61,619 nucleotides of DNA from Dipetalonema caudispina. Taxonomy: Eukaryota > Nematoda > Chromadorea > Rhabditida > Onchocercidae. A program made the translations under genes and the position numbers. Below are positions 51,901-61,619 of this stretch, piece by piece; within the stretch, counting starts at the first letter, position 1, and the number at the start of each line of letters is the position of its first letter. The notes under the pieces were generated by a model. It ran no database searches. It saw only the letters and a list, made by a program, of their open reading frames with translations, and had not been told where the DNA came from. The stretch lies in the NCBI GenBank assembly GCA_013365325.1, contig JABVXV010000354.1, positions 1-61,619 of the forward strand, in the 5' to 3' direction.

Positions 51901-54900
51901 TATGAATTAATAACTTACCCTTAAAGCAGCCTGAAACTGTCTCTCCGCATCATCTGGTAAATGTACAAACCAGCAATACATACCCTAAAAAGCATGGTTA
52001 ATCATTCCAGAGACAATAAGTGAAAGGAACTCTCTCAAGATTTTCAAGTTCAAAACTAAGCAAAGAACCAAAGTTTAGTCTTGAGACATTTGATGGGCCG
52101 AAACAAAAAATACTTATCAGTAGTGATAATAATTCATTGTTCTTTCTACTTCCTCAGTTTTCCTCTATTTCTTGTCACTTCATCGTCATCTAACTTTATC
52201 AGCTGGAATCTATTCCTACTACTGAAGTATTCAAATACTAACCAAAACAATTCATTGGCTATTAAAAGTTGGAAAGAAATCATTATAGAAATAATGTTGG
52301 CATCAGTGTCAATACCAAAAGTGCTACTGTATTTGATAATTGTAAGAGAGTACCTACCAAGAGTGTGTGTAACTGAGCTTCAAAATGATTAAATAAATCT
52401 GTACTTTGCCTCATTCGTTCCATCATAGCACCCAGCTGAAATGCTTGAGGATTTTATAATTCAAAATTATTCTCTTCAACTTTTCTAGACTTCCAGTTTT
52501 TAAATCATTTTTATCCACCTGTAAAAAGTGATTTGAGTAGTTGTTACATCACGTAGTGCATGGAAATTGCATCAATTAAGCAGGATTGAAATAATATCTG
52601 TGACAAAAGTTTCAGGATGTGTAACACTAAAAGATTATTGACTTTGGACAGAAGATGATGTTTTGCCATTTTCAGCGCAACAATCATGTTACCGGCAGGC
52701 AACAACAACGTAATCCATGCACTAAATTTCTATGTCATCCCATGATATTAATTTTAATGAACTCGTGATACTTATTTGCGTGGGATATTTGAAAATATCA
52801 CACATAGGATATAATATATAAATTATAGGTATTATATGGGATATATAAAAATAAGTATTATATGGGATGAGCGTACTAAAACAATCAGAACGATGACAAA
52901 GATCGGATTAAAACATACAACACTTATAGTCTCCAACGGTCGTGCTAGCATCAATTGTGCGGCGGAAATATTCTCTAATAGTATAATTTCAAATGCAGCC
53001 AATGAATCCAACGCTCCACGCCGTATTACTGGCCAATTTGATTTAGCCATTAAACGTCGCATATCAGTGATATGTCGCATAGCAATTGAATGATATTTAT
53101 GAGCCCTATAAGAAGTTAAAGATAAATATTTGAAATTTATCAGTTTCCTTTAATACAAGAATATTGCTTTTATATTTACTAGAAATAAAAATACACAACT
53201 TTTGTATCTTGTTACCACGCATATATAGTACCGTCAGCACAAGATCATTTTATTATGATGGAGGAAAATCTTAAATCCCTTGATATCAATAAAAATCACT
53301 TGGTAATCACTTATTATCATTTGATAATCGCTTAATATTACTTCGTAATCCCTAATCATCCATTACAATTAAGCCAAGCTTAGCAGCTTAGATACACTTG
53401 AAAAGTTTGAAGATTTAATCCTTGAATTTTTCATACATTACTAAATAAATCCATTTAACTTCTTTCAAAAAGAGGAAAATTCAACATCCTTTCTATAATT
53501 AAAAATCAGCAACTTACCATCAAACAAACCCTACTTATGTGCTTCATGAAAAAGGAGACATGAAGCGAATGATTTAAATTAATGAATAATAGAAAGTAAT
53601 TCAAATTCTTGTTTCAAGAAACCATCTCGAACTTAATTCTAATCAATTTTTGAAGAGCCAAGGAGAATAGCTGTATGGGATACATGAAACAAATCCGTCA
53701 TGAAATTAACAACGAATTTGTGATTAAATTCCCTTCCACTTTTGCCACCAGTGATTTGACAACACCTGCATTGAAGTACATGTGCATCATGCCCAATATT
53801 GGTGGCTTAACATGGTCACTAGAAACGAACTCTCGACCATCTTACTACCGCTAGGAACCACTACACCAAGCGATAGAGTATTCACTAACTGACTAAATTA
53901 ATGGAAAAGAAGGTCAAAGTATAAAAAATAACCTTTCAATTTGGCACGTTTGTAAGCTTTGTATCACAGTAAGCACGTATGTGAGTGCAATTAACGTTTC
54001 TTTACCCATCCAATCAAAAGTTGGCCATACTACTGGAGCTGTCTCACTGTATGTTAATTTCATCGTTTGTACCAATGTTTGCAATTGTCGTAAACATGTT
54101 TTTGTGCTTTTTAACTGGAAAATATTAAGCAAAAATGAACGCATCATTTAAAAGTGAAATATGTCACTTGAAATAAAAATTTAAGTAACTAATTGATATA
54201 ACATTTGGTTAAAAATCCCAATAATGTCAAACTCATGTACTCAAATTTATCATAGATTTCTAGTCAATAGATTCATAGTTCAATCTTAAAGATGAAACGT
54301 TTTGAAAAATTCTTTTTTCGAAACAAACCAAAGTCCAATACCTTTAAATCCAAGGTGACAATCTTGATCTATCCTAGTCCTTCCAAATTCAAATTCCAAA
54401 TTCAAACTAGGTCCAGATTTCAAAATATCATCAAGTTTAAAAATGGAATCATTTCAATTTTTAATTTTGTTGTTGGAAGACTCAGCTATTTAGATTTAAA
54501 CTTTACCATTCTCAACGCAGTATTTAATCAAAACTTCCAATTATATTTAGTATACAGACTTTAAAATCTGCTAACTTTAACGACAAATAACAAACCAAGC
54601 CAGCTGATATGAAGAAACAAATTTGGACCGTACAACAGAAAGCTTTGATATAATCCAAACACGCATTATCGGCATTTAGCATTACTAACTTCTCACTTAC
54701 TTCCATTATACTTTTCATCAGCTCTTCTTCCCGACTTAAATCCATCGATATAATCTGTAAAATTAATAGTAACAGAAAAAGTGATGATACCAACGAATAT
54801 GGTGTTTGTAAGTGTGGTTTAATTTTGATATTTTAAGTATTTTTGGACCTAACTGTTCCGCCGCACTCTGTTTCTCACATTACTGAACATTTTTCGAATT

Positions 54901-56862
54901 TTTTTCGGAAAGGAACTTCCGGGCATCTCAATAATTTTTCTGAAAGCTCCAATGATAACAAACTGCAGATAAGTATAACCACACTATGGTTCTACTATGC
55001 GAAAATCCGAGGAATTTTTTTTCAAATCATGCTTTAGACATTATTGGATACCTTTCTTCGGATTTTTATCAAAAGAGCAAGAGAAAATTTTAAAGATTAA
55101 AGTTAGAATCTCTATATTTTCAACGACGAACGATGCACCTTCACTTGCTATTGCTTGAAATAAAGTTTCATTTTCATCAAACTAATTTAACCTAAGCGAT
55201 ATTTTTAGAATTCTTACAAATTGCGGTGTTCAACTATTTCCCTACGCTTACCATTGCGGATGAAAGACGAAAATAGCATTCCAAAGCTGGATCACCAAGC
55301 TGGTTGAATAACGATGCTCCAGCTTCCACTATTTCACTTGCATTATTCCAATCATTCATTGCTCCATGGATTTCCTGAAACTATCCCTTCATCCAGCCTA
55401 GAAATAATTTTCGATCCCACTTGATTAGTCAACCTTCCAATACTACCAAACAGCATCGACATCAGCTTTTTTTAACACCAAATTTAGGTAGCTCATATTA
55501 TTTAGCTAGTCGAAAAAAGCTAATTACCCAGCTACAGAAATAAGATTAATTACTTACTTGATTCAGCTTACAAAGTGATCATTTAATTACTAGTTGGTTA
55601 CAGAAAACTTTTGCATAAGAATGTATTGGAAATTAATATATGGTATTGTTTGTAAAAGAATAAGTATAAATCTACATTTTTTTAAAAGGAACTTCTACTT
55701 TCAAAAAAGAACATATACTTATATTTCATTATACTGCAGCAATACCGCTGATAAAGCTTAATTTCAAAAAACGATAAAGGAAAAAGAATACCGCAAGTAG
55801 GAATAAGAGTCGTGCATGAATAAGAGGAAAATCTCGGGAATGTGCCGATTCCTTCCGTAATAGTTGTTTCACAGGTTCTAAGATTTTTAGTTGCATATAC
55901 ACCTCGGCAATTGAACAGGCTATTTCTACTCGATATTTCGTATATTCAGCACCTGCCTCTTTCATTCCATGATACTAAAAAGTTGAAAGAAAAGATGGGA
56001 AAATGAACGGTGAAAATTTGACGTAGTAGAATGGTAAGGTAAAATAACAATATAAAAAAAATGTTAATAGCAGTATGAATGTAAAACTTGCCACAGAGAA
56101 ATTAAACTACACGTAAATTTCACTATATCATGATATAAATACAAATTTTTGGGAAATTAATGAAAGTATATGCGTCTAAATTTCTGCTGCACTAATAGTA
56201 ATATGTGTATAAACTTTGTTCTGTTAATAATGACATAAGTATACACTTTACTATGTTAACAAGGGAAAGTTTATTAAAAACGAATGAAATACCGCTTGTT
56301 CCAAATGATGCCTTGCTAGTTCAATATTCTTCGTATAATAAAAATATAATTTTCCAATTTGAAAATTCACAAACGACGTCATTTCATGCGTCATCAGAGT
56401 TTTGAAACATGCCTAAAATGGTATTCAAGAACTTTGATGTCTAATTAATGACTTAATTACAAAAAATTTAATGTGCAAGAATGTCGAAAACAAGGAAATT
56501 GCTGAAAATATGATGGTAAAATATTGGAAGAAATGATTTGATCAGATTCGAAAAAAGTGTACATATTTTTGTTAAAGAGTAAAACTTTTAGTTGCATTGT
56601 TTTTCGTAAATAGGAATTGAAACGGAAATTCAAATATTTGAATTGAACATGTATATAGACTGAAGCCTTCCTAAATGATATCAACCATTTATTTTCTGGG
56701 AAAACTGATAAAATGAAATATATAACGGACCTTTAAACATTTAATGGCCATTTTATATTTTGGAGGATTGTGTGCCCGGAAAAATTCAGCCCCTTCTAGT
56801 AATAATATAGCTGCTTGATCAAATAAATATCGTTCCGGCAAATAATTTTCCACCACACTCAT
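48960..56862 (-). CDS. mau-2: MAU-2/SCC4 cohesin loader subunit, 13 exons, 592 aa
   Basis: MAU2 (SCC4) is a TPR-repeat superhelix that binds the N terminus of SCC2/NIPBL and helps load cohesin on chromatin. Exons 5' to 3': 56862-56731, 56412-56293, 55974-55792, 55374-55252, 54754-54596, 54114-53933, 53105-52919, 52435-52358, 51984-51919, 51700-51495, 50598-50411, 49799-49672, 48986-48960; all phases agree. Matches to animal MAU2 run end to end: TKNIELARHHLEQA (residues 71-84), HARLLFLLAEIHG, CLRQLQTLVQTM, WMGKETLIALTYVLTVIQSL, FEIILLEN, AQLHTLLGMYC, AERQFQAALR, LLKASAHFVHAL and the end AHSLIQWEGGTDAL. The length (592 aa) is typical for nematode MAU-2. The last exon is only 27 bp. The start ATG lies one base after a TTATTTCAG acceptor, which suggests spliced-leader addition. 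The mau-2 3' UTR must run into the insulin-like gene's last exon, antisense. Confidence 0.95.
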
Positions 56863-56880
56863 CCTGAAATAATAGAAATT
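56863..56880 (-). other. Probable trans-splice acceptor of mau-2
   Basis: On the minus strand TTCTATTATTTCAG ends one base before the mau-2 start codon. No upstream coding exon is needed to match the family N terminus, so a spliced leader joined here would leave a 5' UTR of the leader plus one base. An ordinary 5' UTR intron is the alternative. Confidence 0.55.
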
Positions 56881-57786
56881 CAAGGTTAATTTTATCAGTT
56901 AATCATTTTTAATCACTTCAATTTTCACTTTTAACGTAAGTTATAAATAACCATTAAAATAGATATAAATACACACTATACATAATTATACATAATTCAA
57001 ATTTTGATTCAAATTTCCTAACTACGGCTTTCATATTTTATTATAGTTTTAAAACCAGATAGCATTCTTCCTGTGTACTTCCGGAATTATACCTATGAAG
57101 AAAAATCTGTATTGTATGCTATTTTTGACTTCCGGAAATACTTCCAGTCGTATTATTCTAACAATTCCTTTCCTTTTTTCTTTCCAGTTCCCGAAATGAT
57201 TTCATAGCAAATTATCATAATTATAGATTATCAAGATTAGCATCTTTTCCCTTCGAATTTTCTTCCTTAACATTTATCTCAACCTCATATTATATACATG
57301 TATAAAACACGTTTACTTACAATCTATTATAACATTTTCATTTAATTATTTTACATTTCAAATTTTTCTAAATAATGAAAAATGCACATAAGACTAAGTA
57401 ATAGAAGAATAGTATGGTAAACATCTTGAAATATGTCGAAATTTAATGCATTGTTTTGAAAATGAAATAAAAAGATAAGAGAGAAATCATTGAGGTAATT
57501 AAAATCAATTACATTACAAATAATACACGAAAAGTTTACAAATAATTAATAGGTGATATCTACGAGTAATTAATGAATAACAGATAATGAATGAATGCAT
57601 TTGCTGATAAATACTAAATCATTGATTAATTATACTAAACTTTCTTCCTTCCTAATATTTCTACATATTTCCTAATCGAAATATCTAATAAAATTTCTAA
57701 TATAAATTAATAAAATTATAACATTTTATCTATTGACCCAATTATATCTATCTATCTTTCTTTCTTCTAATCAAAATCTTTCAAAC

Positions 57787-57839
57787 TTCTTCCTCTCTCT
57801 TTCTCTCTCCCTCTCTTTCTCTTTCCTTCTTCTCTTTTC
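57787..57839. repeat. CT-rich pyrimidine run
   Basis: Imperfect CTCTCT/TTCTCT repeats, pyrimidines only on the plus strand. Confidence 0.9.
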
Positions 57840-57972
57840 ATGCTTATCAAATACCTAACTGCAATGCAATATTTATATAACATAGTGTAGCTTCATTGTA
57901 GTGTAAATTATCAAAATGAAAGCCATTGATGAAAAGAAAACGAATCCATATCGGTTCAATAGTCACAATATT

Positions 57973-58010
57973 ACCACTACTACTACTACTACCACCACTA
58001 CTACGACGAT

Positions 58011-58072
<62 letters not shown>
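57973..58072. repeat. (ACT)n microsatellite
   Basis: About 33 ACT triplets with a few ACC and ACG variants, in the divergent upstream region of mau-2. Confidence 0.97.
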
Positions 58073-58129
58073 TCATCGCTATCATTTAGCTAAACGACAA
58101 CGAGACGACGACAACCTATCGATCGTATA

Positions 58130-58287
58130 TGTCTGTGCATGTCTGTGTATGTCTATGTATGTCTCTATACGTCTATGCATGTCCGTGTATGTGAAACTCA
58201 TCCGCATATGTATGTATGTTACATTCATTGATTACATATCTATATGTATGCGTGTGTCTGTGTGTGTGTGTCTGTGTCTGTGTATGT
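58130..58287. repeat. TG-rich degenerate repeat
   Basis: TATGTCTGTG/TGTCTATG variants pass into a GTGTGTCTGTG run. Confidence 0.85.
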
Positions 58288-58844
58288 GTATTTAGCTTTT
58301 ACAAGGGTTCGCATACATACATATAAACAAATAACATTTTTCGTTGCTTTAATTTTACACTATAAGTTGTTGGTTAAGATTAAGAATAAATGTCAATTGC
58401 TTATTTCTATATGTTCTATTGGTCATTTATTTAGTTTTCACTGGTCAGTTTTGTCCGTTAAATTATCTCAATTATTCCTCTTTTAGTTCTTTTTCTTAAA
58501 TTTATTGTTAAAATCGAATTGAGCATTTATGGCGAAGAAATAATGGATCAATGATGTAGTGATTGAACAAATGTTAATGGAGTGATAAGTGACAACAATT
58601 AATTGAAACTCTTCCGGAATGCTTCAGGTATTGCGTGATAAAACCAGTTAAAATGAGTAATTGTAAGTTGGTTCAATTTGTCGCACATACCATCCTACTA
58701 TTATTTCTATTGCCATTTCATTCTTGATCCGTAATTTATTTCCTGTCAACTGTATTAATTTTATTTTCTAAATTATCTGCATATTCGTTATAAAACAAAA
58801 GTTTCGACCAAATTTTATATAATTCTAAATTATTTAAATTAACA

Positions 58845-59696
58845 ATGGAAACGGGTGATCATTCCGGTTCTATTCCACTTTCTACACCGGATGTTGATTA
58901 TAATATATCACCAGTAACAGCAACAGCAACTGTAGTGGTAGCACCACAAGCTTCCGGAGATTGTAATAATGTGGAACCGAATTTCACAAATGGTACGTTT
59001 TGAGTTGATGTAATTTTGCGTAAATTTTCACCATTTTTTCTTTTCTATTAACAAATTAAATTGAATGAAAAGATAATTTTAGATAAGAATAGCCAAATAT
59101 TTTGTAATAAATCAATAATAAAAAAGTATTCTATATTGATATAGTAACAATTACATATGTTCAGAGTTAACCATTATCGGACATTTTTTATAAAACAACT
59201 CACGCACAAGAGCCATTTGTAATCGATTTTGTTAAAAAATTTCATAGTTTATTTGTGACAGGTGAAAATTTAAAAAACTTAACTGAAAAGAGTTTTTTTT
59301 TTTCCTTTTTTTTTTCTGCAATTTTATAATTATTTAATAATTGCAATAGTCCTATAACTTTATCAGATAATTCGAATATAAGATTTTAGTATGATTACTC
59401 AGTTGTCAAAGTATTATGCATAAACGTAATGACCTAGGGGTCAGGAATAATATGACAAAACGATGTTGGGAAGTGTAAAGAGGAATGTGAGAAGGATGAT
59501 GATCAAGGAGAATCTTTAGGGTTCATTTGTGAAAAATAAATTGATTGTTTGCATTGTGGTAACCCAATAATTTCGATGTTTAGTACCGATGTTTTTGGTA
59601 TTCCATTACTCGGGTCGAGTTCCGATTATAAGTGCATTTCTTATCATTCTCGTGATCTTCGGCATTGATCGAGAGTGCACTTATGATTCAGCAATA
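58845..59696 (+). CDS. Unknown membrane protein, first two exons (3' end outside window)
   Basis: Exon 1 (58845-58992) starts METGDHSGSIPLSTPDVDYN and ends PNFTN in phase 1 at a GTACGT donor. Exon 2 (59584-59696) follows a GATGTTTAG acceptor, completes the split codon (Val), and ends DSAI in phase 0 at GTATAT. Together they encode 87 residues: a polar, Ser/Thr/Pro-rich N terminus, then a hydrophobic helix at about residues 62-77 (VPIISAFLIILVIFGI), then DRECTYDSAI. The N terminus lacks a signal peptide, so it may be cytosolic with the helix as a signal anchor or first of several membrane spans. Both exons are less AT-rich than their surroundings. No family is recognised. Further exons should lie beyond 61619. 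The gene diverges from mau-2. Confidence 0.6.
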
Positions 59697-61619
59697 GTAT
59701 ATACCATTAAATTTTTTTCATTTTCTTCTCTTTATTTTATTTTATAAAAATCTCGTATGATAGAAGAGGGATAAAGAATGCGGGAGTCTTGTTGATGTAT
59801 ATATCACCTATGAAGTACTATTCATTGAGGGCTTAATTTAGTCTGAGGTAAAAATGACATGAATAACGTGAAATATTATGAGAAAATGCTGTAGTAAATG
59901 GATTCACTTCATAATATTTTATTTATCCATTGTTTGTATGTAAAAGATGGCGTAAATGACGTGAAAATGACGTAAATGACTTAGTGGGTGGAACGATAAT
60001 AAAAAAGAATGAATTGAAACTTACCCTTACATTTACGTTTCTTGTTTTCCATAAAATATTTTTATATATCTTTTTCTTTTTTTTTTTTTTTTTAACGGTA
60101 CAAATGATAAACAATGTTGGGCGTGAAAAAATTTACGACGTAAATAAATACTGTAACCATCAAAGAAAATAAAAAGTGTGAAAGAAATGAAATTTAGTTA
60201 GAACAAAACAATCTTTAAACCAATCATAAACCGGCAAAATTAAAAGGTATAAAACAAATATTCAAAAAATATTGCTAGATCATCTGTTATTAAGTTTATC
60301 ATAAAAAAAGGAATTCCTGACAATAATAATAATACCCATATTTCAATCCTTTCAATTATCCGGAAATTTTTCTTGTATATGTTATTGTCTAACATATTCT
60401 AATAATTCATTCTCGAATTGGAACTTAATTGAGCAGAAAGATGGTACATTTGATATTTCCATTTTAATTCCAGTACATATGCTTGGCATTAATTCTAATC
60501 CTATCTTCTTTTTTTTTTTTCTTTTCCTTCGGAAATTTAGAGAAAGTGAAGATGGATCAATTAATATGAGAAGCTAAGTAATAGAAACATACAGAATAAT
60601 TGGGAAGATTTTTAGCTTTCAATCAATGCCCCAACTTTAATGTTAGTTGATTAATTAATTAGTTAGTGCCTGAATTTCCAACTTTTTTGCATTTCCGTAA
60701 AGTTTCGTATGACGTGGTTGTTACGTCATTCATTCTTTTGTATTCCATCAATTATTGCTTAAGCTTTCACATATGAATAAAGGAATACTTACTTTCACGT
60801 AACATATCGATATAAAATCTCGAATTTCATTTTTCAATAGAGAAAGGAAATTTATTTATTCAAATTTTTTAAATGAATTTACATATTTATATCTTACGTG
60901 ATGAAAATGTAAATATTACGTCACGTGTTTACTATGTAACCATATATCAATGTAAGGAATAATTTTAACTCATTCAATTTACATATTTATTAAATGATCG
61001 GTCGAATTGTACATAAATACTATGCAATAATGTAAACATTAGATGGAAATTACTTTGCTGTGATTTAATTCAAATTTATATTAATTGGAATTAATTGAAA
61101 TGAATCTGTATCTTTTTTAAATGAGAACGTTAAAAAAAGCATTGTTTCTTCGTAATAATTTTGATTGATTTTCCTTAATTTTGATTTAATGAAATACCAT
61201 CTGAGAATTAAAATTTCATTGACAGTATAATAAATGATCCACAAAATTATTTATTATTTCAATATTATTTAGCATTTTGTTCAAATTATTTATTAAAACA
61301 TAAACAGGCTTCATTTGATTTGTTTCGCATACAAAAAAAAATATACAAATCATTCTTCTCTCTCTTTCTGTGCCTCTCTCTCTCTCTTTCTCTCTCTCTC
61401 TCTGTCTATAGATATTTCCAAGTAAAGAACTATGTATCTTTTTTCTTTTTTTTTTTTTTTTTTATTTGGAAATATCTATAGACAGAGAGAGAGAGAGAAA
61501 GAGAGATGGTAAAACCTGTTCATAATCAAACAAATATCATGAAATGAGAAGGAATTGAATAATCGTTTTAATAAAAATGTATGAATTCGACGACATAAAA
61601 CTAATATCAATGTAATGTG
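59697..61619. other. Probable intron or intergenic sequence at the right edge
   Basis: Beyond exon 2 of the right-hand gene no further exon was found. The stretch is AT-rich with poly(T) runs and ends with a large perfect inverted repeat (61382-61505). It is most likely an intron of the plus-strand gene. Confidence 0.5.
61382..61505. repeat. Perfect 40-bp inverted repeat around a T-rich spacer
   Basis: The left arm 61382-61421 (CT-rich, ending CTATAGATATTTCCAA) and the right arm 61466-61505 are exact reverse complements. The 44-nt spacer is mostly T. Such a structure could form a long hairpin in DNA or RNA. It may also be a local inversion-duplication product or a sequencing foldback artefact. 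Confidence 0.97.

Larger units (their letters stand above)
56863..58844. promoter_or_regulatory. Divergent intergenic region between mau-2 and the right-hand gene
   Basis: The 2.0 kb between the mau-2 start (minus) and the start of the unknown gene (plus) should contain both promoters. It holds a pyrimidine run (57787-57839), an ACT array (57973-58072), a TG-rich array (58130-58287) and several CCGGAA hexamers (57081, 57132, 58614). No defined promoter element can be named. Confidence 0.5.

Noticed and set aside
52081..52392. 103-codon plus-strand frame
   Set aside because: It lies across a mau-2 intron and part of exon 52435-52358 in antisense, with low-complexity hydrophobic content.
13250..53184. 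CRISPR, insertion-sequence or prophage features anywhere in the window
   Set aside because: The repeats found are tandem or foldback without spacers, genes are spliced and animal-like, and no transposase, integrase or bacterial gene was seen.

Overview
The window is nuclear DNA of a nematode, most likely a filarial (onchocercid) worm. It is very AT-rich, with many homopolymer runs and microsatellites. The genes are broken into short exons of 27-232 bp with nematode-type acceptors (TTTTCAG/TTTTAG). Every recognisable protein is animal. Open reading frames alone show little, so I rebuilt the genes exon by exon, requiring splice sites and codon phase to agree. No bacterial, viral or intact transposon gene was seen.

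Layout, left to right. An (ATT)39 microsatellite and a gene-poor stretch contain one minus-strand exon of an unrecognised gene (1662-1793). An eyes-absent (EYA, eya-1 type) gene lies on the minus strand (6587-20130, 11 coding exons, 516 aa), with a tRNA-Ala(AGC) inside one of its introns. Next comes a secreted C-type lectin-domain protein (24402-26177, minus, 5 exons), then a small four-helix membrane protein (29989-34853, minus, 6 exons). A 12 kb gene desert (34854-46806) follows, with a 26-bp minisatellite and a long hairpin. Then come an insulin-like peptide gene (46807-48939, plus, 3 exons) and, ending 20 bp from it in convergent orientation, a mau-2/SCC4 cohesin-loader gene (48960-56862, minus, 13 exons, 592 aa). 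The first two exons of an unknown membrane protein (58845-59696, plus, continuing past the right edge) diverge from mau-2.

The genes do not form a pathway. EYA is a transcription co-activator/phosphatase partner of SIX homeoproteins. MAU-2 works with SCC-2/NIPBL to load cohesin. The insulin-like peptide should signal through a DAF-2-type receptor. The lectin is probably secreted.

The two points most worth following up are (1) the insulin-like gene, which has a canonical A chain, an unusually spaced B chain, and a last exon that should be antisense to the mau-2 3' UTR; and (2) the EYA protein, whose HAD-phosphatase motifs I and IV have lost their catalytic acidic residues, suggesting a pseudophosphatase.
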